A stretch of 64,000 nucleotides of DNA from Phycisphaerales bacterium (GTDB taxonomy: Bacteria; Planctomycetota; Phycisphaerae; Phycisphaerales; UBA1924), in contig DASPKU010000002.1 of the NCBI GenBank assembly GCA_035627955.1, positions 148,277-212,276 of the forward strand, in the 5' to 3' direction. The notes under the pieces were generated by a model. The model saw only the letters and a list, made by a program, of their open reading frames with translations. It was not told the DNA's origin and did no database searches. This document shows, in pieces, positions 53,040 to 60,695 of this stretch; position 1 is the first letter of the stretch, and each line of letters opens with the position of its first letter. Made by a program: the position numbers and the translations under genes.

Positions 53040-53534
53040 ATGGATCCACTGATCAGAGCGCTGCTGACGACCTGGGCCTCACACCGTGATTACGTGCAGA
53101 AGCTGGTGGCGGATGTTCCGGAGGCGGAGATGGTGTCGCAACCGGTGCCGGGCGTGGTGATGAACCACCCGGCGTGGACGCTGGGGCACCTGCTGCCGTA
53201 CTGCTCGACGGTGGCGTCGATGGTGCGGGGCGAGGCGTTCCCCGATCCGGCGAACTCGCCGTTTGCGAAGGGGAGCTCGCCCAGCGCGGACGCTGGGGTG
53301 TACCCCAAGAAGGCGGAGCTGGTGGCGGCGTTCATCAGGGCGCACGACGACGCCGCGGCGGCGCTGGAGCGGGCGGACGTGTCGGTAATGTCGCGCCCGA
53401 TCCCGCTGGAGCGGTGGAAGGCGCGGTTCCCGACGGTTGGCGACGCGGTGGTGTACCTGATGACGTCGCACGAGGCGACGCACCTGGGGCAGCTGAGCGC
53501 GTGGCGGCGGGCGGGGAAGCGGCCGTCGGTGTAA
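53040..53534 (+). CDS. DinB/YfiT family protein
   Basis: The 164-residue four-helix protein has the DinB-type metal ligands: MNHPAWTLGHLLPY and MTSHEATHLGQLSAWR. Family members bind metal and include thiol-dependent transferases. No partner gene is obvious. ATG 53040 is the natural start just after the divergent ABC transporter promoter; the much longer upstream open frame lies over the ABC gene on the other strand and is not coding. Confidence 0.83.
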   Translation: MDPLIRALLTTWASHRDYVQKLVADVPEAEMVSQPVPGVVMNHPAWTLGHLLPYCSTVASMVRGEAFPDPANSPFAKGSSPSADAGVYPKKAELVAAFIRAHDDAAAALERADVSVMSRPIPLERWKARFPTVGDAVVYLMTSHEATHLGQLSAWRRAGKRPSV

Positions 53535-53544
53535 GGGGGGAACG

Positions 53545-53630
53545 AAAGGGCAAAGGGCAAAGTTGCAAATGGCAAATCAGAGCCGGGCCGCCGGCGTTCC
53601 CATTTGCCCTTTGGACATTTGCCCTTTGCT
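53545..53630. terminator. Long A/T-rich inverted repeat between convergent genes
   Basis: GGGCAAAGGGCAAAGTTGC and GCAAATGGCAAAT on the left (53548-53577) are matched by ATTTGCCCTTTGGACATTT and GCCCTTTGC on the right (53602-53629). The arms are themselves tandem copies of AAAGGGCAAA. The lower GC content stands out from its surroundings. It lies between dinB-like (ends 53534) and the SPW gene (ends 53640) and fits a bidirectional terminator. Confidence 0.5.
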
Positions 53631-53639
53631 CATGTGTGC

Positions 53640-54023
53640 TCAGCTCGCCCGCTTGATGTCTTCGGCTCGCACGTGGTGCTCGGTGGCGAGGGCGCTCCAC
53701 GTCGCGAGGATGATGATGACGACGCCGGTAATGACTGCGTTCCACATCAGGGTGAGATCGACCACACGCGACATCATCCACGGCGAGAGCATGATCCACA
53801 GGCCGAGCGCGGCGTTGACCCAGCTGGGCCAGGCGGGGCCGTAGCCGGCGGCTCGCGCCGCGGCGAGGGTGGCGACCAGCAGGCCGGTGATGGCGAGGTC
53901 CCACGGGAACGCGGTGGTGCCCTGTAGGAGGAAGGCGGAGGCGAAGAGCCACAGGCCCACAAGGGTGTCGAGGCCGCTGGTGATGCGGACGGGGTCGCGG
54001 GGGTGTCGCACGGCGAGGGGCAT
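53640..54023 (-). CDS. SPW-repeat membrane protein
   Basis: The 127-residue protein has four membrane helices in two similar halves: ITSGLDTLVGLWLFASAFLL and then PSWVNAALGLWIMLSPWMM, which carries the SPW motif. Each half continues into a second helix. Proteins with SPW repeats are small membrane proteins of unknown function. Monocistronic. Confidence 0.8.
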   Translation of the reverse strand: MPLAVRHPRDPVRITSGLDTLVGLWLFASAFLLQGTTAFPWDLAITGLLVATLAAARAAGYGPAWPSWVNAALGLWIMLSPWMMSRVVDLTLMWNAVITGVVIIILATWSALATEHHVRAEDIKRAS

Positions 54024-54118
54024 GGAGTGCTCCCTTCACCTTCAGCGTTCGCCCTCCAAAGCGCGTACGGGGTGAGTGTGGGCTGAACCGTGCGGTAAGC
54101 GAGGTGGAACCACGTCAC

Positions 54119-54142
54119 CACCGAGATGAAGACATCTCGGTG
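54119..54142. repeat. Hairpin repeat family (i), copy 6
   Basis: CACCGAGATG-AAGA-CATCTCGGTG followed by GCACT. The tail overlaps the stop codon of the minus-strand dehydrogenase gene (ends 54146). Stem identical to copy 5, with one loop base changed. Confidence 0.65.
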
Positions 54143-54145
54143 GCA

Positions 54146-55090
54146 CTAGGGCGCCGGGTGGACGGGCTTTTCGCCGATCAGGACGCGGTAGACGTCCTTG
54201 ACCACCCAGCTCATATTGACGTGGGCGGTAGCCGTCGATGCCGCGAGGTGGGGCGAGAGGAAGGCGTTTGGCAGGCCCAGCAGCGGGTAATCGTTGCAGA
54301 AGGGCTCGGGGTCGTGGACGTCGATGAGGGCCTTGGCGGTGGGGGTGGCGCGGAGCCAGCTGGCCAGAGCGGGGGCGTCGACGACGAGGCCGCGGCTGGT
54401 ATTGACGACGATGGCGGTCTTGCGCAGCTGGGCGAGCAGCGCGGCGTTCACGAAGTGTCGATTGGTGGGGCGGGAGTCGATGTGGATGCTGAGGATGTCG
54501 GTGCGGTAGAGGAGCTCGTCGAGAGGAACAGGGCGGGCGCCGTGCCGGCGCTGCTCGGGGACGTCGACGAGGTCGGTGTAGAGGACGTCCATCCCGAGGC
54601 CCTGGGCGACGCGGGCGACGCGTGAGCCGACGCGTCCCATGCCGAGGATGCCCATGGTGAGCTCGCTGAGCTGGTTGATGGCCTCCATCTCGCGCCGCAG
54701 GCGGTTCCAGCGCTGCTGGTCGATGGCTTCGCTCAGAAAGCGGCGGGGGCGGAGGCCGTCGAAGAGCATGGCGAAGACGTACTCGGCCACGGCCTGAGTG
54801 TTGGCGTCGGGCGTGTGGACGACCTCGATCCTGCGGCGGCGGCACTCGGCGACGTCGATGCGGTCGAGGCCAACGCCGGCGCGGCCGACCACCTTGAGGC
54901 GCGGGGCCTTGTCGAGGAACGCGGCGTCGACGCGGGTGTAGGTGCGGACGACGGCGGCGTCGGCGCGAGCCAGCAGGTCGTCGAAGCCGGGTTCAGAGAA
55001 GTGCTTGGCGACCAGCTCGCAGGACTCGCGCAGCCATGCGGCGGCCGCGGGGTCCAGGTCTTCGGTCTGGAGGACGAAGGGGCGGGTCAC
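54146..55090 (-). CDS. D-isomer-specific 2-hydroxyacid dehydrogenase (SerA-like)
   Basis: The 314-residue NAD-dependent oxidoreductase shows the Rossmann loop GILGMGRVGSRVA at ~148, NTSRGLVVD with the conserved Arg, a LIDVHDPEPF segment containing the family Asp/Glu, and SPHLAAST with the catalytic His. GRAGVGLDRIDV at ~70 matches phosphoglycerate dehydrogenases. It lacks the C-terminal ACT or ASB domains of full SerA, so the substrate may be 3-phosphoglycerate or another 2-hydroxyacid. Three-hairpin element copy C lies upstream. Confidence 0.87.
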   Translation of the reverse strand: MTRPFVLQTEDLDPAAAAWLRESCELVAKHFSEPGFDDLLARADAAVVRTYTRVDAAFLDKAPRLKVVGRAGVGLDRIDVAECRRRRIEVVHTPDANTQAVAEYVFAMLFDGLRPRRFLSEAIDQQRWNRLRREMEAINQLSELTMGILGMGRVGSRVARVAQGLGMDVLYTDLVDVPEQRRHGARPVPLDELLYRTDILSIHIDSRPTNRHFVNAALLAQLRKTAIVVNTSRGLVVDAPALASWLRATPTAKALIDVHDPEPFCNDYPLLGLPNAFLSPHLAASTATAHVNMSWVVKDVYRVLIGEKPVHPAP

Positions 55091-55157
55091 GGGGGGATCA
55101 TTGGCGGGGGGTGGGGAGAAGGCGGGCTGGGGGTTAGGTTCGATCGTGGTGGAGGCA

Positions 55158-55260
55158 TCCTTCGCCCCTTAGGGGCGATGTGAGTTGGCCGGCCCCTACC
55201 ACCAGTTGCGCTCGAAGACTCGCTTCACTGGTGGCAACACTCTGGCGCCCCGTTGGGGCG
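55158..55260. repeat. Three-hairpin element (family ii), copy C
   Basis: CGCCCCTTAGGGGCG at the left, CCACCAGT / ACTGGTGG in the middle around the loop TGCGCTCGAAGACTCGCTTC, and CGCCCCGTTGGGGCG at the right. The inner loop is shorter than in copies A and B, which carry a GC hairpin at that point. It lies in the 277-base gap between the dehydrogenase and clpS. Confidence 0.75.
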
Positions 55261-55275
55261 ATGAGGCAAGAAAAA

Positions 55276-55305
55276 GAGCCGGCCACGGTTGCTCGTGGCC
55301 GGCTC
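55276..55305 (-). terminator. Intrinsic terminator of clpS
   Basis: A 12-bp perfect stem, GAGCCGGCCACG / CGTGGCCGGCTC, with loop GTTGCT. On the minus strand it is followed by TTTTTCTTG. It lies 62 bases downstream of the clpS stop, a standard Rho-independent terminator. Confidence 0.85.
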
Positions 55306-55367
55306 CGCTCAGGAGAAACAGATGCAAACTCGCCCCGGCCGGTGTCCCGATCCCGGGGCGGCTCTCG

Positions 55368-55724
55368 TTACTGGGTCAGTTCGAGCACGGCGTTCATGGA
55401 GCCGCTGGAGCGGTCCACGAGGGTGTCGCGTCCGTAGCCGAGGACCTGCTCGCGCTTGAACTCGGCGTGCTCCTTGTGGCTGGTCATGCAGACCGCACGC
55501 CCCTGGCGGTCCAGCTTGGAGGCGACCTCGACCGCCTTGGCGGCGGGGAGCTTGAAGAGGTCACGGAGCATGGAGGTGACGTAGTTGTACGAGTGGTCCT
55601 GGTCCTTCATGAGGACGACATTCCACTGCTGGAGCTGGTCAACCTTCTTGTCGAAGCTCTTCGCGGGGGGGACCGCGGGCTGGGTGCTGTCGGGTGACGG
55701 ACGCTGCTCGTTGGTGTTGCTCAT
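55368..55724 (-). CDS. clpS: ClpS-like Clp protease adaptor
   Basis: The 118-residue protein has a ~33-residue disordered N-terminus and a ClpS fold: QWNVVLMKDQDHSYNYVTSML (canonical VVLLNDDxTPxxYVxxxL), then KAVEVASKLDRQGRAVCMTSHKEHAEFKREQV. ClpS delivers N-degron substrates to ClpAP/ClpCP. The usual DDxT pocket reads DQDHS, so substrate choice may differ. No clp ATPase is adjacent. ATG 55724 chosen at MSNTNE. Confidence 0.78.
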   Translation of the reverse strand: MSNTNEQRPSPDSTQPAVPPAKSFDKKVDQLQQWNVVLMKDQDHSYNYVTSMLRDLFKLPAAKAVEVASKLDRQGRAVCMTSHKEHAEFKREQVLGYGRDTLVDRSSGSMNAVLELTQ

Positions 55725-55848
55725 GTCGAGGGAATATTCGCGTGTCGCGCCCCGGAAGTGCATGGGGTCTTTTCGCTATTGGCCAGGTGAGGTCTTAATC
55801 TCTCGCGGAGCTCGCGGCGGCGCGGAAAAAAAGCAGGAACAGAAAGAA

Positions 55849-55876
55849 AACGGCCGACGCTGGTGCGCCGGCCGTT
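55849..55876 (-). terminator. Intrinsic terminator of the epimerase-like gene
   Basis: AACGGCCG / CGGCCGTT encloses a smaller GCG / CGC pairing. On the minus strand the hairpin is followed by TTCTTTCTGTTCCTG and then seven Ts. It lies 28 bases after the stop at 55904. Confidence 0.75.
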
Positions 55877-55903
55877 GTGGTTGTCTGTGCTGTAAGAGCT
55901 GCG

Positions 55904-57145
55904 TCAGTCCTTCTTCGGCTCGTCCTTCTCGGGCTTCTCGCCGGGCTTGGACTGGCCCTGCTGGTGGAAGCGTGCGAGGATTTCCTGCTCCTTCTCGGCG
56001 TCGGGGACGCCGGGGTGGAACTTGCGGCGGCCGCTCGCTTCGGGCAGGCCCTTCCACCACTCCAGCGTGTCGCGGCAGGTGTCCTCGATGGGGCGGAACT
56101 TGAGGCCGGCCTTGATCGCCTTGCTCACGTTGCGCTGGTGGAAGCCGACGTACTCATCGACCGGCGGGATCCAGATCGGGAAGTAGACGCCCTCCTGATC
56201 CTTGAGGAACTCGTGGGGCACCCACGTCAGTGTGCTCTTGTTTGAGGACGCCTTCTGGCAGGCCTCGAGCACGCGCCCCCACTTGAGCTCACCGGCCGCG
56301 GGGCCGAGCGCGTCGTAGGCGCCCAGCGTCTTGTTCTCGGCGAGGTGCACGAGCCACTCGCCCAGATCGCGCACGTCCACGAGCTGGATGGGGTCATTGG
56401 GGGTGCCGGGGGCGAGGATCTCGCCGCCGCGCTCGGCGCGGGCGGGCCAGTAGGCGAAGCGGCCGGTGGGGTCGTCCGGGCCGACGATGTAACCGGGGCG
56501 GACGATGGTGGTCTTGCCCGGGCACGCGGCCTCGACCGCGCGCTCGCACAGCACCTTGAGCGGCCCGTAGTACTTCCCGCCGGGGCCCATGTTCTCGACC
56601 GTCGGGTCGCCGTCCATCTCCGCGAGCTTGGCGGTCTCGTCATCGCCGACGCCCCGCGAGGGGCCGTAGGCGGAGACGCTGGAGATGAAGATGTACTGCC
56701 CGACGTTGGGGGCGAGGAGGTCGGCGGAGGCCTTGACGTGGCGCGGGTAGTAGCCCGAGTCGTCGATGACGACGTCCCACTGTTTGCCCTCGAGCGACTT
56801 GACGCCCTCGTACTTCTTCTCCTCGCCGTTCACGGTGATGGGGTCGGAGGTCTTGCTGGGGTCGCGGTTGCCGAAGAGCTTCTCGACCTCGTCGTCCTTG
56901 AAGAGGCCCGGGCGAGTGCGGCCGCGGGTGAAGGTGGAGACCGAGTGGCCGTTCTTCTGGGCCGCGCGGATGATGGCGGGGCCGAGGAAACCGGTGCCGC
57001 CGAGGATGAGGATGCGCAGCTTCTTGCCGTTGCCGGCGGGCTTGGCCTCGCCCTTGGTCGCGGGCTGGCCCATCGCGGCGCCGGCGAGGGACAGGGTGAG
57101 GCCCGCGGCCATGGAGGTCTGGAGGAACTGACGGCGCGTTGTCAT
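55904..57145 (-). CDS. Tat-exported NAD-dependent epimerase/dehydratase-like protein
   Basis: The 413-residue protein starts with a twin-arginine signal (TTRRQFLQTSMAAGLTLSLAG), so it is likely folded with its cofactor and exported. The extended-SDR Rossmann loop is ILILGGTGFLGPAII at ~45. Further marks are VVIDDSGYYPRHV, FISSVSAYGPS, and TIVRPGYIVGPDDPTGR. The usual YxxxK appears as YYGPLK. The C-terminal tail is Lys/Glu-rich. An exported nucleotide-sugar-type dehydrogenase is unusual, but this type recurs in planctomycetes. Substrate unknown. Confidence 0.82.
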   Translation of the reverse strand: MTTRRQFLQTSMAAGLTLSLAGAAMGQPATKGEAKPAGNGKKLRILILGGTGFLGPAIIRAAQKNGHSVSTFTRGRTRPGLFKDDEVEKLFGNRDPSKTSDPITVNGEEKKYEGVKSLEGKQWDVVIDDSGYYPRHVKASADLLAPNVGQYIFISSVSAYGPSRGVGDDETAKLAEMDGDPTVENMGPGGKYYGPLKVLCERAVEAACPGKTTIVRPGYIVGPDDPTGRFAYWPARAERGGEILAPGTPNDPIQLVDVRDLGEWLVHLAENKTLGAYDALGPAAGELKWGRVLEACQKASSNKSTLTWVPHEFLKDQEGVYFPIWIPPVDEYVGFHQRNVSKAIKAGLKFRPIEDTCRDTLEWWKGLPEASGRRKFHPGVPDAEKEQEILARFHQQGQSKPGEKPEKDEPKKD

Positions 57146-57287
57146 TGGGAGCGCTCCGGGAATCTTGGCAGGTCCGCCGGCGCGTGCGGGCGGAGGGGCA
57201 CCACGGCCACCGGAGAGGATGATGCAGGATCGGCGGAAGCCCGTCAGGCGAAGGTGGCGGAATTCGCGGCGGGTCTACGCTTGACGC

Positions 57288-59282
57288 GTGAAGCCAAGCA
57301 CACTGGTCGCGGCGGTGGTGGTGGGGGTCGTGGGTGTGGGGGCGGGGGCGCAAACGCAGCCGCCACCGGCACCTCCGGCCCCGGGTCCGGCGGCGCCGGG
57401 GACGCAGCCCGCACCGCAGCCGCTGCCGCCGCAGCTGAAGCTGGGGCAGCGGGTGAACGGCCTGCGGGCTCTAGCCAAGCACGGCAGCGCGGTGGTGATC
57501 GTGAGCGACGCCGCGTCGTACCTGGAGGCGATCAGCCGCTGGCGGCCCGACGCGCGGTACCCGGTGCTGATCGACGACGGCACGCCCGAGGCCCACGAGA
57601 ACATCGCGAGGTTCGTGCGCGGGTATGGGCCGGCGAAGGTGGTGCGGTGGAAGGCGGAGGGTGCCGGCGAAGGCGGCGCGGCATGGCCCGAGGTGGCTGT
57701 TGAGGATGTGCAGAAGGTCGTGGCGCGCTCGTGGGGCATCCCCAAAGAGCACGCGTCGGAGCCGCTGCTGGTGCAGTTGTGGGACAAGCTCAAGTTCGAG
57801 CCGCCGGGCGTGGTGGTGATGAGCCCCAGGGACACGGCGTGGCCCGCGGCGGTCGCGCTGGCGGCGGCCCGCGGGCAGCTGGTCATCGGCGCGAGCGTGC
57901 CCGGCGGCGTGAGCGGGATGATCTCGACCGCCGACGCGGATGCACTGGAGAAGACCATCCAGGAGGGTGCCGAGGCGAGCGGTAAGGCGTGGCGGGGGAT
58001 GGGCGACGCCATTGAGACGGTGACGCTGTGCCTCAACTGCCCCTCGAAGCTCGATACCGGCAAGCCCAACGAGTACTACGCGCTGACGGACCGCATCGGG
58101 CGGATCAGCACGGGGCTGGAGGACGGCACGCGCTGGGCGTGGACGGGGCAGGTGTTCGGCAACCAGCAGCAGAGCGCGTACATGGCGATGTGCTCGCTGT
58201 TCATCCCGACGCGCAAGGCGTGGCTGTTCGACGGGTACCCGACGGGCGAGCCGTGGAGCCAGTGGGACTGCACGAAGGCGGGGGGAATCCTGAAGGACGC
58301 GGGGGTCGCGGTGGAGGTGGACGACACGCCGCGCCAGGGGGCGCGGGAGTGGAAGCTGCGGAGTGCGCGGGCGCTGAGCGCGGAGCTGGTGCTGGTCAAC
58401 AGCAAGGGCGGGAGTAACTTCTTCGATCTGGAGCCGGGGCAGTGCCGGCCGGGGCATATCCCCGTGCTGGACGTGCCGAGCGTGGTGCACTTCGTGCACT
58501 CGTGGTCGGCGCAGTTCCTGACGGCGCGGGGCACGGTGGCGGGGCGGTGGATCGAGCGGGGGGCGTTTGGCTACTACGGGTCGGTGAACGAGCCGTATTT
58601 GCAGGCGTTCCTGCCGACGCCGGCGGCGGCCGGGCGGCTGGTGGCGGGGGCGCCGTTTGCGCCGGCGGTGCGGACCGACGCGGCCAAGCTTTGGAAGCTC
58701 GCGGTGGTGGGCGACCCCTTGTACGTGCTGGGGCGGGAGCAGCCGCGGTTTGATGACCTGGGGCTGGAGGGCGCGGTGGACGTGAGCGAGGGGCTGCGCG
58801 AGCTGCTCACGGGCGGGAAGTTCACGGAGGCGCTGCGGGTGCTGACGCTCACGGGCAAGGACCAGAAGGCAGCGCAGCTGGCGCTCTCGCTGCTGAAGGA
58901 CAGGCCAGAGGGGCTGGAACCGCGCGGCGTCGCGTACGCGGTGCAGGCGGCGCTGCGGAGCGGGAACAACGCGGGCGTGGTGAAGCTGTACGCGAACCTG
59001 GGAGAGCTGGCCAAAGACCCGGTGCTGCAGGACACACTGTGGCTCGCGGCGTACCCGCTGCTGGAGGCGCCCGAAGACGACGTGCTGAAGGTGCTGTACG
59101 ACAACGTGCGGCTGGATCAGCCGGGCGCGGACGCGACGACGCTCGCCGCGGCGTGGTCGCGGAAGATCTCGCGGGCGAGCGCGGATGCGATGCTGGAGTC
59201 ACTGCGGAAGCGGCTGAACGCAGAGCAGCAGAAGGACCTGGATGAGTGGATGAAGCGGCCGTTTCAGCAGTGGGGGAGGTAG
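57288..59282 (+). CDS. Large exported protein related to TIGR03790/gingipain-like fold
   Basis: The 664-residue protein starts at GTG 57288 with a signal peptide (LVAAVVVGVVGVGAGA) and a Pro/Ala-rich linker to ~48. Residues ~60-250 form an alpha/beta domain (SAVVIVSDAASYLEAISRW, then PGVVVMSPRDTAWPAAVALA). The block at ~400-490 (VVHFVHSWSAQFLTARGTVAG, then GAFGYYGSVNEPYLQAF and AVVGDPLYVLG) resembles the C-terminal half of TIGR03790 and C25-like proteins. The last ~170 residues are helical repeats. Function unknown. The next, broken, gene starts five bases after its stop. Confidence 0.72.
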   Translation: MKPSTLVAAVVVGVVGVGAGAQTQPPPAPPAPGPAAPGTQPAPQPLPPQLKLGQRVNGLRALAKHGSAVVIVSDAASYLEAISRWRPDARYPVLIDDGTPEAHENIARFVRGYGPAKVVRWKAEGAGEGGAAWPEVAVEDVQKVVARSWGIPKEHASEPLLVQLWDKLKFEPPGVVVMSPRDTAWPAAVALAAARGQLVIGASVPGGVSGMISTADADALEKTIQEGAEASGKAWRGMGDAIETVTLCLNCPSKLDTGKPNEYYALTDRIGRISTGLEDGTRWAWTGQVFGNQQQSAYMAMCSLFIPTRKAWLFDGYPTGEPWSQWDCTKAGGILKDAGVAVEVDDTPRQGAREWKLRSARALSAELVLVNSKGGSNFFDLEPGQCRPGHIPVLDVPSVVHFVHSWSAQFLTARGTVAGRWIERGAFGYYGSVNEPYLQAFLPTPAAAGRLVAGAPFAPAVRTDAAKLWKLAVVGDPLYVLGREQPRFDDLGLEGAVDVSEGLRELLTGGKFTEALRVLTLTGKDQKAAQLALSLLKDRPEGLEPRGVAYAVQAALRSGNNAGVVKLYANLGELAKDPVLQDTLWLAAYPLLEAPEDDVLKVLYDNVRLDQPGADATTLAAAWSRKISRASADAMLESLRKRLNAEQQKDLDEWMKRPFQQWGR

Positions 59283-59287
59283 TAGGG

Positions 59288-59448
59288 ATGGACGTATATG
59301 AGCAGGTTGAGCGAGTGGGCTCTGTCGAGGACTTCCGTACGTTTGTTCGAGTGCTACGAGCAGACCTCACAACGAATCCTGAGCGATGGGGGCACACAAC
59401 GCTTGAGGGGTACCTCGAGTGCTGCTGGCCGCGTCGTTATATGAGTGA
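59288..59448 (+). pseudogene. Internally deleted DUF7660 gene remnant
   Basis: From ATG 59288 the frame reads MDVYEQVERVGSVEDFRTF, then LRADLTTNPERWGHTTLEGYLE, a good match to the N-terminal half of DUF7660 proteins. The frame then loses similarity. From 59419, in another frame, it reads VLLAASLYE-stop (stop at 59446-59448), which matches the family's C-terminal end. The middle ~35-40 residues are missing, so a deletion has joined the two ends out of frame. DUF7660 function is unknown. Confidence 0.6.
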
Positions 59449-59497
59449 CCGCGTACTCGTCAGGAGCTCGCGCTCCGATCTCGTACGCGTGGGAGCG

Positions 59498-60502
59498 TCA
59501 CGTAACGACAAACAAGAACTCGGTGTTGCGCAGGTGGCTGACGGTGCCGACCTTCTGGCCGCCGGGGTTGTAGATGCCGATCTGGGCGCCGACGTAGCGC
59601 TTGTAGTCGCGCTCATGCACGGTGACGTGGCCGCGGGTGGAGAGGATGGCCTCGGCCTGCTCGCGGGTGAGGTAGCCCTCGTTGCTGAAGGACACGACGA
59701 GGATGGGCGCGGCCACCGCTTCGATGAGGCGCGCGAAGGCGTCGGCGAACTGCGTGCGCGAGTTGAAGGGGCTGCGGCGGTCGCGGACGTCGGCGCGTTT
59801 GCAGGCGGTGCCGTAGACGGCGGGCTTGTCCCAGCGGACGAGGGTTTCCCAAATGTGGTAGTTGCCGAGGTAGCTGTGCTGGTTGTAGGGCGGGTCGATG
59901 TACGCGATGTCGGCGGGCGTGCGGGCGGCGTCGAGGGCGTCGAGGCTGAGGGCGCGGCACTTGGCGCCCTGTGGGCGCGGCAGCACGTTGGGGACGCGGA
60001 GTTCGAGAGGGTTGTGGGCGCGGGGTGCCCACGACTTGAGGTACGCCATCTGGACGCCGGTTGTGGAGTCCACGCGGTCCGCGGCCTCCATGAGCGAGAC
60101 GAGCATCACGGCCTCGAGCTCGGGGTCGAGGGACTTGGCCGCGATCGCTTCGCGGATGGCGTCGATGCGTTCGCCGTTGTGCGGCTGGAAGAAGCGGGAC
60201 TGCTGGCAGAAGGTGTGGGTGAAGTAGCCCGGCCGGCCGGGGAGCGTGTTGAACTCGCGGACGAGCAGCTGGGCATTCTCGAGCACGTCCTCCGCATCGG
60301 CCTGCACGTAGCAGGTGGCGAGGGCGTGGGCGTAGGCGTTGTGGTCGTTGGCGATCACACGGTGGCCACGGGCCTTGAGGGCGTGGCCGACGCGTGAGGT
60401 CCCGGAGAAGAGGTCGAGGACGGTGCCGCCCGGGGCGAGCTCGGCGATCACCTCTGTGATCAGCGGGAGGAGCGTGCGTTTGGAGCCGAGGTACTTGATC
60501 AC
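59498..60502 (-). CDS. D12-class N6-adenine DNA methyltransferase (orphan)
   Basis: The 334-residue protein has the D12/Dam-type layout. The N-terminus IKYLGSKRTLLPLI is typical. The SAM-binding motif I is LDLFSGTSRVGHAL (FSGTSRVG at 32-39), and motif IV DPPY sits at 203-206, continuing NQHSYLGNYHIWETL. It should methylate adenine N6 at a short DNA site. No restriction endonuclease gene lies beside it, so it is either a solitary regulator or a restriction remnant. GTG 60502 was chosen because the family begins just before KYLGSK; an upstream open frame derives from repeat DNA. Confidence 0.86.
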   Translation of the reverse strand: MIKYLGSKRTLLPLITEVIAELAPGGTVLDLFSGTSRVGHALKARGHRVIANDHNAYAHALATCYVQADAEDVLENAQLLVREFNTLPGRPGYFTHTFCQQSRFFQPHNGERIDAIREAIAAKSLDPELEAVMLVSLMEAADRVDSTTGVQMAYLKSWAPRAHNPLELRVPNVLPRPQGAKCRALSLDALDAARTPADIAYIDPPYNQHSYLGNYHIWETLVRWDKPAVYGTACKRADVRDRRSPFNSRTQFADAFARLIEAVAAPILVVSFSNEGYLTREQAEAILSTRGHVTVHERDYKRYVGAQIGIYNPGGQKVGTVSHLRNTEFLFVVT

Positions 60503-60575
60503 GCTGGGGCAGTGTAGTTGAAAGGAGCCAGCAGCCCATGCGCGATCGGGCCTTCTTGGGCAGCGGTTAGCGGAA

Positions 60576-60680
60576 GAATCGCCCCGATGGGGCTCTGCAG
60601 ACGCTCGCGAACACAACCCCGGGTTGCGCTCGAAGACTCGCTTCACCCGGGGCTACTACAAGCCACCCGCTACGCGGGTT
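60576..60680. repeat. Three-hairpin element (family ii), diverged copy D
   Basis: The left hairpin is CGCCCCGATGGGGC, the centre is CCCCGGGT / ACCCGGGG around the loop TGCGCTCGAAGACTCGCTTC, and a short CCCGCTACGCGGG hairpin lies at the right. The 20-base loop is identical to copy C while the stem sequence is different but fully paired. It lies between the methyltransferase and PIN-TRAM genes. Confidence 0.65.
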
Positions 60681-60695
60681 CAGAGGTCGTGCCAC

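Noticed and set aside
50949-53040. Long plus-strand frame running into the DinB gene
   Set aside because: It lies opposite the ABC exporter, which has complete ABC motifs. Only the part from ATG 53040 has family similarity.
59449-60397. Continuation of the DUF7660 frame as one long protein
   Set aside because: Beyond 59413 the frame runs antisense to the methyltransferase gene and shows no family similarity. The DUF7660 C-terminus is found in a different frame.
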